Shown: positions 1 through 8,865 of the stretch, one piece after another
Layout of the letters: each line of letters opens with the position of its first letter
Position numbering within the stretch: position 1 is the first letter of the stretch
NCBI RefSeq assembly: GCF_034119865.1
Contig: NZ_CP139421.1
Coordinates: 3,658,001 to 3,722,000, forward strand
Direction: 5' to 3'
Length of the DNA stretch: 64,000 bases
From: Algoriphagus sp. NG3
GTDB lineage: Bacteria; Bacteroidota; Bacteroidia; Cytophagales; Cyclobacteriaceae
Translations under genes and position numbers: made by a program
Notes under the pieces: generated by a model
What the model was told of the DNA's origin: nothing
The model's database searches: none
Seen by the model: the letters and a program-made list of their open reading frames with translations, nothing else

Positions 1-1218
1 TTTTCCGCAGGATGGAAACTTGAAGAAGAAGGATTTCTACAAGCCCAAAGCTGGCTAAATCAGCTGAAACTCCGCATAGGATATGGAACAGTGGGTAACC
101 AGTCTGTATCACCTTACAGTACTGCCGGAGGATTGGTGCAGCTACCTTATCAATTTGGTTCTGAGCCGGCTATTGGATACGTCACCAGTAATCCAAAAGG
201 TTCTTCACAGGGAGCACTACCAAATAAGAATTTGGGATGGGAAAAGACAAGCACCTTAAACATTGGATTGGACTTTGGAATCCTGAATGACAGAATAAGC
301 GGTTCCTTGGAATATTATGATGCTTCCACTTACGATCTCTTGCTAAACAAAACACCGAATTCCGTAACGGGATACAGTTCTATAACCGTGAATGCGGGAG
401 AAACACGCAACAGAGGTTTTGAGCTTAGTGTAAACTCCGTCAACATTCAGAAATCCAACTTCCAATGGTCATCCACAATAAATTTCTCGACCAATAAAAA
501 TGAGATTGTCAACTTGGCTAATGGCCCTATAGATGACATCAATAACCGCTGGTTCATCGGCCAGCCAATTTCAGTTTTCTATGATTTCAGGAAAATCGGA
601 ATCTGGCAGGAATCTGACGCAGATCTCATGGCACAATACAATGAAAACGGAGCTAGCTACAAGGCAGGAGACATCCGTGTGGAAGATGTGAACGGAGACA
701 TGAAAATTGACGCAAACAGCGACCGGGTTATATTGGGAACCAGCAATCCAAAATGGACCAGTGGTCTCGTAAACACTTTCAGGTTTCACAATTTTGAATT
801 ATCCGCATTTATTTATGCCAGATGGGGATATATGGTGCAGGGCGGAGCTGTAGAGCTTTCTGGGCAGTATGCATCCAGAAAAGTGGACTATTGGACTCCG
901 ACCAACCCAAGCACCACCTATCCGAGGGCTGATTTCAGCAATGGCGGGCAGCCGATCCACTATTCTACCATGAACTATCAGGATGGTTCATTTATAAAAA
1001 TCAGATACATCTCATTATCCTATAATTTTGGAGACAAAACCCTGAACAGGCTCAACATGAGCAATCTAAGAGTCTATACACAGGTACTCAACCCTTATTT
1101 CTATTCCAAAACTGACTTTTTGGATCCTGACAGTAGCTTCCAAATCGGAGGGGCAAATCCTAGTGCTTCTTCGATTACCACCAGAAGTTTCGTGTTAGGT
1201 CTGAATGTATCATTTTAA
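1..1218 (+). CDS. SusC/RagA-type TonB-dependent outer-membrane receptor, C-terminal part (5' end outside window)
   Basis: The frame is open from base 1, so this is the C-terminal ~405 residues of a protein whose N-terminus, plug domain and TonB box lie upstream. The start reads as 'LKLRIGYGTVGNQ', a stretch typical of SusC barrels. Alternating amphipathic strands with repeated aromatic/Gly turns follow ('LNIGLDFGILNDRISGSLEY'), and the protein ends in an aromatic beta-signal ('SFVLGLNVSF'). SusC proteins import glycans or other oligomers across the outer membrane with a SusD lid and TonB energy. The SusD gene begins 14 bp downstream, which supports the call. The first GTG in frame (base 91) is inside the barrel and is not a start. 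The substrate cannot be told from the sequence; no glycoside hydrolase is adjacent. Confidence 0.93.
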   Translation, partial: FSAGWKLEEEGFLQAQSWLNQLKLRIGYGTVGNQSVSPYSTAGGLVQLPYQFGSEPAIGYVTSNPKGSSQGALPNKNLGWEKTSTLNIGLDFGILNDRISGSLEYYDASTYDLLLNKTPNSVTGYSSITVNAGETRNRGFELSVNSVNIQKSNFQWSSTINFSTNKNEIVNLANGPIDDINNRWFIGQPISVFYDFRKIGIWQESDADLMAQYNENGASYKAGDIRVEDVNGDMKIDANSDRVILGTSNPKWTSGLVNTFRFHNFELSAFIYARWGYMVQGGAVELSGQYASRKVDYWTPTNPSTTYPRADFSNGGQPIHYSTMNYQDGSFIKIRYISLSYNFGDKTLNRLNMSNLRVYTQVLNPYFYSKTDFLDPDSSFQIGGANPSASSITTRSFVLGLNVSF

Positions 1219-1232
1219 AAACGTAACTAAAC

Positions 1233-3116
1233 ATGAAGAAGTCATTTATAAAAATAGCATTATTGGGTAGCATCATGTTTTCTTGCCAGGACTTTCTGGA
1301 AGAGGAAATGGTGGCAGTTTTGACCCAGGAGAGATACGAAACTGCTGCAGGTATAGAAGAACTAGTGAATGGGGCGTATGAAGGTCTGCGCTTCTTCCAT
1401 AACTACGAATGGGCATATACGCTCACCAATTATGGCACTGATGAATTTACAAATGGCGGAGGCACTGACCAAGTCATGTGGAACACCTACACCGGTCTTC
1501 TGGCGCCTACAGAAACCAGTAACCTGGCGCCTCTTTGGGATAACATGTATTCTCAAATCAACCTGACGAATACAGGCATAAGAAACATCCCGGTAGTATT
1601 TGGGAATGACCCTACTACGGTGCAGCTCCGAGACACCCGGCTTGGAGAAGTTCACTTCTTTCGGGGATTCAGCTATCTGAAACTGGTAGAGCAATTTGGT
1701 GATGTACCGCTTAAACTAACTCCTACTGAATCTGACGAATCAGACTTCCCAAGAGACCCGAAAAGTGAGGTAATGAAAGTAGTAATGTCAGACTTGAGAG
1801 CTGCCGCAGCACTACTTCCTGCCACAGCCTCCCAACCTGGAAGACTAACCAAAGCTGCAGCCCAGCATTTCTTGGCCAAAGCATACCTATTCAGAGCCAG
1901 TGAGCGCAATGAAGACATCACAGTCACCACAGATCTGGACAGTGCTGCCTATTTTGCAGACGAGGTGATCCTGAATTCAGGAAAAACCTTGGCGCCCAGC
2001 TTTGAAGACCTGTTCCATTACACCGCTCCTAACGGGCCAAACGAGATGTTGTCTGAGATTATTTTAGCTTCACAATTTGACGACACACAGGCACTTCTGG
2101 GACGATATGGCAATCAGACGCACATGTATTTTCTTTCCGTGTACAGGTTTTTCCCCGGCATGACTAGGGATCTTCAGAATGGACGGGAATTCCAACGTCT
2201 GCTACCTACTGACTTTGCCTTGGACAATTTTGACATGGATAATGATTCCAGATTGTTCAAAAGTTTTCAGGGAGGATACGTGGCTTCAAACTCCAATTCT
2301 GTTCCAACTTGGACAGAGTCAAATGCTCCAAGCCCTGACCTGGTCGGCGAACTCAAGTTCCAACCCGGAGATACTGCCGCAATCATGGTGATCAACAAAA
2401 AAGGAGATACTCGTTTCACTCCTGGATACAAAGACACTTTTGCCCCTTTGATAATTGCAAGGCATTCTGTCGGAGCTGACGGTTCAGAGTCCACTGATTA
2501 CGACATAAGTACTTACCCGTCTTTGCTAAAGTATTCCGATCCTTTCCGTACCAACTTTAATGATGCCAAGGGAACAAGAGACGGTATAATAGCCCGTCTG
2601 GGAGAAACTTACCTAATCGCCGCAGAAGCATATGGCAGAAAGGGAGATTATGGGAAAGCGCTTACCTATGTCAATGCAATACGGGAAAGAGCCGCTTATA
2701 AAGAAGGCGAGGATCGAGGACGCGTATATTATCTTTCTACAGGAAACAGTTATGAGGAAACGGGCAGTACAGTTGGAGAAATGATGGCTACAGAGGATGC
2801 TTTCACCCCCGGAACTATTGAATCCCAGAAAGAAATCTATCCAGCAGGAGTATCCGGTAAAAGTGAGATGTTTATACACTTTATCCTGAATGAAAAAGCA
2901 AGGGAGCTACTTGGAGAATTTCATCGCTGGGTGGATCTCTCCAGGACAAAAACCCTCGTGCAAAGAGGTGTACAATTCAATGCAGATGCCGCACCTAACT
3001 TACGGGAGTTCCATGAATTGCGACCAGTACCTCAGGGATATCTAGACGCTTTACAAAAAGACGGAACACCGCTGGACTCTGACGAAAAAACAGCCATGCA
3101 AAATCCTGGCTATTAA
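1233..3116 (+). CDS. SusD/RagB family nutrient-binding outer-membrane lipoprotein
   Basis: 627-aa lipoprotein. The N-terminus 'MKKSFIKIALLGSIMFSCQD' is a type II signal peptide with the lipid Cys at residue 18, followed by acidic residues that favour surface export in Bacteroidota. The body has SusD features: 'EVHFFRGFSYLKLVEQFGDV' near residue 145 (the R-x-x-x-Y-x-x-L TPR helix), 'AAAQHFLAKAYLF', 'GETYLIAAEAYGRKGDY', and a C-terminal 'EKARELLGEFHRWVDLSRTK'. SusD caps the SusC barrel and captures ligand at the cell surface. The 14-bp gap to SusC means co-transcription. A hairpin terminator follows about 30 bp after the stop, so the pair is probably transcriptionally separate from the phospholipase gene downstream. 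Confidence 0.94.
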   Translation: MKKSFIKIALLGSIMFSCQDFLEEEMVAVLTQERYETAAGIEELVNGAYEGLRFFHNYEWAYTLTNYGTDEFTNGGGTDQVMWNTYTGLLAPTETSNLAPLWDNMYSQINLTNTGIRNIPVVFGNDPTTVQLRDTRLGEVHFFRGFSYLKLVEQFGDVPLKLTPTESDESDFPRDPKSEVMKVVMSDLRAAAALLPATASQPGRLTKAAAQHFLAKAYLFRASERNEDITVTTDLDSAAYFADEVILNSGKTLAPSFEDLFHYTAPNGPNEMLSEIILASQFDDTQALLGRYGNQTHMYFLSVYRFFPGMTRDLQNGREFQRLLPTDFALDNFDMDNDSRLFKSFQGGYVASNSNSVPTWTESNAPSPDLVGELKFQPGDTAAIMVINKKGDTRFTPGYKDTFAPLIIARHSVGADGSESTDYDISTYPSLLKYSDPFRTNFNDAKGTRDGIIARLGETYLIAAEAYGRKGDYGKALTYVNAIRERAAYKEGEDRGRVYYLSTGNSYEETGSTVGEMMATEDAFTPGTIESQKEIYPAGVSGKSEMFIHFILNEKARELLGEFHRWVDLSRTKTLVQRGVQFNADAAPNLREFHELRPVPQGYLDALQKDGTPLDSDEKTAMQNPGY

Positions 3117-3146
3117 TCACTGATATATTTTACACCTTTCACTACC

Positions 3147-3181
3147 AAAGAGATGGCTTCAGGGTCATCTCTTTGCGTTTT
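3147..3181 (+). terminator. Rho-independent terminator after SusC/SusD
   Basis: A perfect 9-bp stem AAAGAGATG (3147-3155) / CATCTCTTT (3166-3174) with a 10-nt loop lies 30 bp past the SusD stop and is followed by GCGTTTTC. The U-tract is short, so termination may be incomplete. Confidence 0.6.
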
Positions 3182-3317
3182 CACTAGTTCTATTAACCAC
3201 GGAAACCCATACTTCATTTTAATTTTATTGCCTCTAAAACCATAACAAAAAGGAAATCACCAAAAACTCCCTTCAAATAAGAAAAGTCACTATACTTACC
3301 CCGCAATTACAGGGAAC

Positions 3318-5831
3318 ATGAACGATTCAAGAAGAGAATTTTTAAAGAAAGCAGCCTTGGTCACTGGTGGAGCAAGTATATGGAGTGCTATGCCCGCTGC
3401 AATCCAACGTGCCATGGCTATTCCTGCTACCCCAGGCACCACCTTTTATGATGCGGAGCATGTGGTCATGCTGATGCAGGAAAACAGATCCTTCGACCAT
3501 TGTTTTGGCACAATGAAAGGAGTCCGGGGCTTCAATGACCCCAGAGCCATCTCTCTTCCTGATCAAAATCCCGTCTGGCTGCAGCCGGACAAGGATGGAA
3601 ACCGCTTCGCTCCTTTTCGATTAGATATAAAGGATACCAATGCTACCTGGATGAGTGACATCCCCCATTCTTGGGAAAATCAAGTGGATGCCCGGAACGA
3701 TGGCAAGTACAATAACTGGATTGAGGCGAAAAGACCCGAAAAGGGATATAGAGACATCCCCCTTACAATGGGTTTTTACAGTCGCGAGGATCTACCGTTC
3801 TACTACGCCCTGGCAGATGCGTTCACCATATGTGACCAGCATTTTTGCGCAGCACTCACAGGCACCACCACCAACAGAAACTACTTCTGGACAGGCAAAA
3901 CCCATGGAGCAGATGGGGGAAAAGCCAAAGTCAGAAATGGGGAACTCACCTATACCAAGGAAGGAAATTGGAGGACTTTCCCCGAACTATTGGAGAACAA
4001 TGGCATTTCCTGGAAGGTCTATCAGAACGAAATCAGCATAACTACAGAACTGGAAGGTGAAGCTGAATCGCTTTTGGCAAACTTCACAGACAACAATCTC
4101 GAATGGTTTTCACAGTTCGGCGTGCGCTTTCACACCGAGCACTACCTTTTTCTCCAAAAAAGAGAAAAGGAGCTTCCATCTGAAATCGCTGCTTTAAAGG
4201 TGACTATAGCCAGCAATCCTACCAATCTCGAAGATCTACAAAAAGAACTGAAGGAGAAAGAGGATAGTCTCGCCTACCTGGAAGTTTACCTAAAAAAATG
4301 GAATGCTGAGGAATTCGAGAAACTAACTGACTATGCAAAGAATCTACACAAGAAAGCGTTCCAAACGAATACCGGCGACCCGGATTATCATCAGACAGAA
4401 AAGCTCAGCTACGAGGAAAATGGGGAACCTAGAGAGACTCTGATTCCCAAAGGAGATATACTTCACCAATTCCGTAAGGATGTCAAGGAAGGCACTTTGC
4501 CTACGGTAACCTGGCTGGTAGCTCCCCAGAAATTCTCTGATCACCCAAGTGCCCCCTGGTATGGGGCCTGGTACGTCTCGGAGGTAATGAATATTCTGAC
4601 AGAAGATCCTGAAGTATGGAAAAAGACGATTTTTATCATCAATTATGATGAAAATGACGGCTATTTCGACCATATACCTCCTTTTGTGCCACCACATCCA
4701 CAGGGATCAAACGGCAAAATGTCTGATGCCCTTTCCAGCGCAGGAGAATTTGTAACTGCGGAAGAGGAATTGAAAGCAGGCTTCAAACCTGAAGAGGCAA
4801 GAACAAGTCCTGTAGGCTTGGGCTACCGGGTTCCCTTGATTATAGCATCTCCCTGGTCACGTGGGGGTTGGGTCAATTCAGAGGTATTTGACATCACTTC
4901 CACCATCCGGTTTTTGGAAAAGTTCCTTTCTGAAAAAACAGGGAAATCTATAGAGGAAACAAATATCAGCTCATGGAGAAGAACCGTAAGCGGTGATCTT
5001 ACCTCAGCTTTCAGACCTTATAATGGTGAGAAAATCCAACATGCGGAACCCGTAAACCAAGAAGAATTTGTAAAACAGATCTACAATGCAAAGTTTAAAA
5101 ATGTACCGTCCAACTTTATAAAACTATCTGAGACAGAAGCAAAAAAACCTAATTCCTCTTCTGCCTTTCCCAAACAAGAACCCGGAACCAAGCCTTCTAA
5201 TGGATTGAAATATGACTTGCATGCGGATGGCAAACTAAGTCCTGATGGCAGAAAATTCATCATCACCTTCTCTGCCTCACAGAAGATTTTTGGCAAAGAT
5301 GCCCTAGGGTCTGCTTTCAATGTTTATGCGCCTGGAAACTACTTTAATACAAAATCAAAAGCCTTTGAACCGGTGAGAACCTGGGCTTTTGCGGTGAAAT
5401 CCGGCGACAGTATTTCTTATGAATGGCCAATTGAAGAATTTGAAAATGGCATTCTTGATCTTCGGGTATATGGACCAAATGGCTTCTATAGGGAATTTAA
5501 AAACTACACCTCTGCTACCGCCCTTGAGGTAAGTGCTAAGCCTGTTATTAAAAGTAAAAAATCCATGGGTGCTTTGGAGTTTAAAATAAAAAACAACTCC
5601 TCTTCACGCCTTCTGCTACAAGCTAAGGATGATACATACCAAGATATACTAGAGAAACTCAGCCTATCGCCTAGGTCAGAAAAAACCCTGAAAATTGACA
5701 CTCGAAGCTCCCATGGCTGGTATGAATTCCACCTATCTACAAAAGAAAACCCGGATCTGAAGATAATCTATGCAGGGAGGCTGGAAACCGGCAAAGACAG
5801 CATTTCAGACCCACAGATGGGCAAGGTCTAG
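3318..5831 (+). CDS. Phosphocholine-specific phospholipase C (phosphoesterase family, Tat-exported)
   Basis: 837 aa. The N-terminus 'NDSRREFLKKAALVTGG' is a twin-arginine signal, so the folded enzyme should be exported. The catalytic domain (about 45-600) carries 'MQENRSFDHCFGTMKGVRGF', 'ALTGTTTNRNYFWTG' and 'NYDENDGYFDH', hallmarks of the PlcC/PlcN/AcpA phosphoesterase family that hydrolyses phosphatidylcholine or sphingomyelin to phosphocholine. Residues about 230-350 form a charged helical insert. From about 630 come the two small C-terminal beta domains usual for bacterial phosphocholine PLCs. The length matches the family. Oddity: the motif I remember as D-H-T-S before 'RFLEKF' reads D-I-T-S here. 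The gene stands alone after a terminator; likely roles are lipid turnover or phosphate/choline scavenging. Confidence 0.9.
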   Translation: MNDSRREFLKKAALVTGGASIWSAMPAAIQRAMAIPATPGTTFYDAEHVVMLMQENRSFDHCFGTMKGVRGFNDPRAISLPDQNPVWLQPDKDGNRFAPFRLDIKDTNATWMSDIPHSWENQVDARNDGKYNNWIEAKRPEKGYRDIPLTMGFYSREDLPFYYALADAFTICDQHFCAALTGTTTNRNYFWTGKTHGADGGKAKVRNGELTYTKEGNWRTFPELLENNGISWKVYQNEISITTELEGEAESLLANFTDNNLEWFSQFGVRFHTEHYLFLQKREKELPSEIAALKVTIASNPTNLEDLQKELKEKEDSLAYLEVYLKKWNAEEFEKLTDYAKNLHKKAFQTNTGDPDYHQTEKLSYEENGEPRETLIPKGDILHQFRKDVKEGTLPTVTWLVAPQKFSDHPSAPWYGAWYVSEVMNILTEDPEVWKKTIFIINYDENDGYFDHIPPFVPPHPQGSNGKMSDALSSAGEFVTAEEELKAGFKPEEARTSPVGLGYRVPLIIASPWSRGGWVNSEVFDITSTIRFLEKFLSEKTGKSIEETNISSWRRTVSGDLTSAFRPYNGEKIQHAEPVNQEEFVKQIYNAKFKNVPSNFIKLSETEAKKPNSSSAFPKQEPGTKPSNGLKYDLHADGKLSPDGRKFIITFSASQKIFGKDALGSAFNVYAPGNYFNTKSKAFEPVRTWAFAVKSGDSISYEWPIEEFENGILDLRVYGPNGFYREFKNYTSATALEVSAKPVIKSKKSMGALEFKIKNNSSSRLLLQAKDDTYQDILEKLSLSPRSEKTLKIDTRSSHGWYEFHLSTKENPDLKIIYAGRLETGKDSISDPQMGKV

Positions 5832-5848
5832 ATAACTAAACCTTCAGC

Positions 5849-5968
5849 TTAGCTACACTGTCCCAAAAGCATAAAAATTATTACAAAAACGAGAATAGTA
5901 CCAAGACATCCCCCGCCAAGCTTGTAGGCTCCATAGCCAGCGATTAATCCTTTGAAAAGGTTGTTCAT
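5849..5968 (-). CDS. Small conserved-looking membrane protein (39 aa)
   Basis: A short ORF opposite and convergent to the phospholipase gene. It starts ATG at 5968 and ends TAA at 5849-5851. The protein begins 'MNNLFKGLIAGYGAYKLGGG' and continues into one hydrophobic helix ('TILVFVIIFMLLG'), ending QCS. The basic/amphipathic head, Gly-rich stretch and single membrane segment look like a real small membrane protein. I recall similar 'LFKGLIAG..KLGGGC.GTI' peptides in other Bacteroidota, but that is memory, not a search. No function can be assigned. Confidence 0.55.
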   Translation of the reverse strand: MNNLFKGLIAGYGAYKLGGGCLGTILVFVIIFMLLGQCS

Positions 5969-6200
5969 ATTGCAGAAATTTAAGTTTTATATGATTGCTA
6001 TAACTGTGATTCACAAGTTGTGCCATAGCCGTTTTTCAGTTTAGAAACACATTGCAAAACCCAAAAAATCGAACTTTCAGAAAGATTATTGGCTTTTTCA
6101 AAGCAGCCTTTGAGTAAGAAAATCCCGATTTGAGACAAGAGCCATTTCCCGATTTGGGTAGGATTGCACTAGTCTTGCAGAGCTAAGTAATAAAAACTGG

Positions 6201-6325
6201 CCTCGACTTCGCTCGGCCTCCGGAAACATGTATTTTAGTAGAAAAGGGAAGGAATGCGGCACAGCCGTATTCCTTCCCTTTTCTACACTTAATAGTTACA
6301 ATTCGGTCCCCGAGCGAAGTCGAGG
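6201..6325. repeat. Nested inverted-repeat element, copy 1 (MITE/REP-like)
   Basis: The outer 16-bp arms CCTCGACTTCGCTCGG (6201-6216) and CCGAGCGAAGTCGAGG (6310-6325) are perfect inverted repeats. Inside lies a 49-nt hairpin (6238-6286) with 23-bp arms, one G-T pair and an ACA loop (core GCGGC-aca-GCCGT). It sits 6 bp from the stop of the radical SAM gene and could also end transcription from both sides. A second copy lies on the other side of that gene. Confidence 0.8.
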
Positions 6326-6331
6326 GGTACC

Positions 6332-8506
6332 CTAAAATACCAACAATCCTTGCTCTCTCAGGATTTCCCACACTTCTGATTCCAGCATTTCCTCAAAGTC
6401 TCCTATGCAGGACTCATAACTTTCCCTGATCGGTTTTAAGCTATTCAGGTTTTGCTCATAGCCTACCAACTGTAGCATCTCAGCAACCCACTGACCTAAT
6501 TCAATCGGTAGCTCCATAGCAAAATCCTCTTTTCTCCCGGAAAAAATCAACTCTGAAAGCTCATCTTCTTCAAAAACCTGCAGCTCCGGTTGTGCTCCAA
6601 TCCATAAAATCCGGTTTCTGTCTTTATACCCGGGTGAAGGTTCATTTTTGATTTCATTGGCAATGAAATTCTTAGGAACTGTAGTCTTCGGTACTTTCGT
6701 ATCAAACCATTCTTGCAGCGGTACATCGAAGCATACACCATGCATATAGTTGAAAAGTGATTTGCGTAAGCCCTCTCCAAAAAGCTCGTGATCTGCCCCG
6801 GTAGGATCATCGTGAGGAAGATCATTGTTGGCAAAAGCCCCAGCTGTAGGCATCAAGTTCACTGCTCCAAAAGCTTTTGGATCTAATCCCACCGGACTGT
6901 GCGCAGTCATCGCAAATCGATGCCAGAAACCCGATTGGATCACTCCAGCCTGGATCAACTGCCTGACCATTTCAAGGGAATCAATCGTCTCTTGGGCGGT
7001 TTGCGTAGGAAAACCATACATCAGGTACGCATGAACCATGATTCCAGCTTGGGTAAAATGATTGGTGACCTGCGCCACTTGGGAAACAGTTACTCCCTTT
7101 TTGATCAATGCCAACAAACGGTCTGAGGCCACTTCCAGTCCACCAGAGACAGCGATACAGCCTGAGGCTCGGAAAAGCCTGCAAAGATCCGCCGTGAAAC
7201 TGCTTTCGAAACGTATGTTCGTCCACCAAACCACAGAAAGGCCACGGCGGAGAATCTCTATCGCCAAGTCCCGCATCAAAGCTGGGGGTGCTGCCTCATC
7301 CACAAAATGAAACCCGTTTTCACCCGTCTGCGCGATTATTTCTTCTATGCGGTCACAAAGGATCGAAGCGGTGATGGGTTCATATCTCCCGATATAATCC
7401 AGAGAAACGTCACAGAAAGTGCATTTCCCCCAATAGCAGCCATGCGCCAGCGTCATCTTATTCCAGCGCCCGTCCGACCATAATCTATGCATGGGGTTGG
7501 CCACCTCGATTACGGATAAATAATCCCGGATCAGCAGATCGCTGTAATCGGGCGTTCCCACTTCCCGCTGAGGTACGTCTTTGGCAGGATTGCTATTGTA
7601 AAAAACGACCTTGCCCTCAGTTCTGGTAAATGTCCTTTTTAAATCAGTAACCGGTATTTTCCCATCCAGATGATCCAGAAGAAGTCGGATTGGTGCTTCC
7701 CCATCATCCAGCACGATGAAGTCAATGTAGTCAAAAACCCGAGGCTCTTTCAGGGATCGCAATTCGGTATTTGGATAGCCCCCTCCCATCCAAAGAACCA
7801 GCTCTGGGTGATGGCTTTTCAGGTATTGGCCACACTTGAATGCACCGTAGAGATTACCGGGAAATGGCACAGAAAAAGCCACAGTGGTAGGCTTATACTC
7901 CTGGATTTTCTGCTCCAGCAATTCACAGAGCAATTCATCAATCAGGCCTGAAGGCTGATTCAATGCTTCTTGCATCTCATCAAAAGAATTGGCGGACATG
8001 CCCAATCGCTCTGCGTAGCGGCTAAACCCAAAATGCGGATCAATCTGCTCAGCGATCAAATCTCCGATATCTTCCAGATAAAGCGTGGCAAAATACCGTG
8101 CTTTGTCCCGGATTCCCAGTGTCCCAAAAGCCCACTCCAGATCATCCAACTGCTCAAATCGGCTGGCCTCAGGTAAATAGTCCCCTTCTGCAATACGATA
8201 TGCCAGTGTGGGATTTCTGTCCTGAAGAAAAGCGATGACCGGATCGATAGTCTGAAGGTAATTGGCTTTCAATCGTACAATTCTTGCTGCATTCTCCGAC
8301 AAATCTGGTTCATTTGTCTGGATTTCCTGGAAGATCTGGCTCAGTCCTGCCTTGGAAAAAAGTCTTAGAATCACCTCTATACCTAAATCCACTTGATTGG
8401 AAGCAACTCCAATCTGATTGAGGTATCCTTTCAGATATGCCGTAGCAGGATAGGGGGTATTCAACTGGGTAAACGGCGGAGTGATAAAGAGAACTTTCGA
8501 GGCCAA
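6332..8506 (-). CDS. B12-binding-domain radical SAM protein
   Basis: 724 aa. The N-terminus 'KVLFITPPFTQLNTPYP' is the first strand of a cobalamin-binding Rossmann domain as in BchE-type enzymes; 'VAFSVPFPGNLYGAFKCG' and 'LVLWMGGGYPNTE' belong to the same domain (about 200-250). The radical SAM core starts near residue 350 with 'HGCYWGKCTFCDVSLDYIG', giving C-X4-C-X2-C rather than the common C-X3-C-X2-C, followed by 'FVDEAAPP' and 'SGGLEVASDRLLALIKKGV'. Such enzymes use [4Fe-4S]/SAM radicals, often for methylation or ring chemistry. The substrate is unknown and no biosynthetic partner is adjacent. The best start is TTG at 8506, because no ATG lies near the first beta-strand. It is monocistronic and bracketed by two copies of a nested inverted repeat. 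Confidence 0.85.
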   Translation of the reverse strand: MASKVLFITPPFTQLNTPYPATAYLKGYLNQIGVASNQVDLGIEVILRLFSKAGLSQIFQEIQTNEPDLSENAARIVRLKANYLQTIDPVIAFLQDRNPTLAYRIAEGDYLPEASRFEQLDDLEWAFGTLGIRDKARYFATLYLEDIGDLIAEQIDPHFGFSRYAERLGMSANSFDEMQEALNQPSGLIDELLCELLEQKIQEYKPTTVAFSVPFPGNLYGAFKCGQYLKSHHPELVLWMGGGYPNTELRSLKEPRVFDYIDFIVLDDGEAPIRLLLDHLDGKIPVTDLKRTFTRTEGKVVFYNSNPAKDVPQREVGTPDYSDLLIRDYLSVIEVANPMHRLWSDGRWNKMTLAHGCYWGKCTFCDVSLDYIGRYEPITASILCDRIEEIIAQTGENGFHFVDEAAPPALMRDLAIEILRRGLSVVWWTNIRFESSFTADLCRLFRASGCIAVSGGLEVASDRLLALIKKGVTVSQVAQVTNHFTQAGIMVHAYLMYGFPTQTAQETIDSLEMVRQLIQAGVIQSGFWHRFAMTAHSPVGLDPKAFGAVNLMPTAGAFANNDLPHDDPTGADHELFGEGLRKSLFNYMHGVCFDVPLQEWFDTKVPKTTVPKNFIANEIKNEPSPGYKDRNRILWIGAQPELQVFEEDELSELIFSGRKEDFAMELPIELGQWVAEMLQLVGYEQNLNSLKPIRESYESCIGDFEEMLESEVWEILREQGLLVF

Positions 8507-8620
8507 GGGGGTAGTCGATGATTTGTGGTTGCAAGTTCGGAAGAAAATTGTTCTTATGTGGCCTTCGGCGTTTTCGCTACTTACAAATTGCTTTTATACT
8601 TTCATAAGATCCAAAATGGA

Positions 8621-8746
8621 CCTCGACTACGCTCGGCCACCGCATTTACTATTGTTTAGAAGGGGAGGGAAAAATGCGGCTCTGCCGCATTTTTCCCTCC
8701 CCTCTCTTCAATTTCTAGAATCAACGGTCACCGAGCTAAGCCGAGG
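8621..8746. repeat. Nested inverted-repeat element, copy 2
   Basis: The outer arms CCTCGACTACGCTCGG (8621-8636) and CCGAGCTAAGCCGAGG (8731-8746) are imperfect versions of the copy-1 arms. The inner hairpin has perfect 20-bp arms, AGGGGAGGGAAAAATGCGGC (8661-8680) and its complement (8684-8703), around TCT. Total length (126 bp) and architecture match copy 1 (125 bp), while the inner stem sequence differs outside AATGCGGC. It fills most of the 359-bp gap between the radical SAM and hydrolase genes. Confidence 0.8.
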
Positions 8747-8865
8747 TGTCAAGTGTTTATGACGTTCTACAGGTTAATAAAAAATCGAAGTTAGAAATTA
8801 CATGAACGAATTTATTTACTTCATGCAAATCTGTAAATTACAGCAAACCCTATAAAACCATAACC

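Noticed and set aside
1..5831. SusC/SusD plus phospholipase as a classical polysaccharide utilisation locus
   Set aside because: No glycoside hydrolase, lyase or sensor is present, and a terminator separates the two units.
8481..8762. 93-codon ORF across inverted-repeat copy 2
   Set aside because: Its frame runs through both arms of the palindromic element; coding potential is an artefact of the GC-rich arms.
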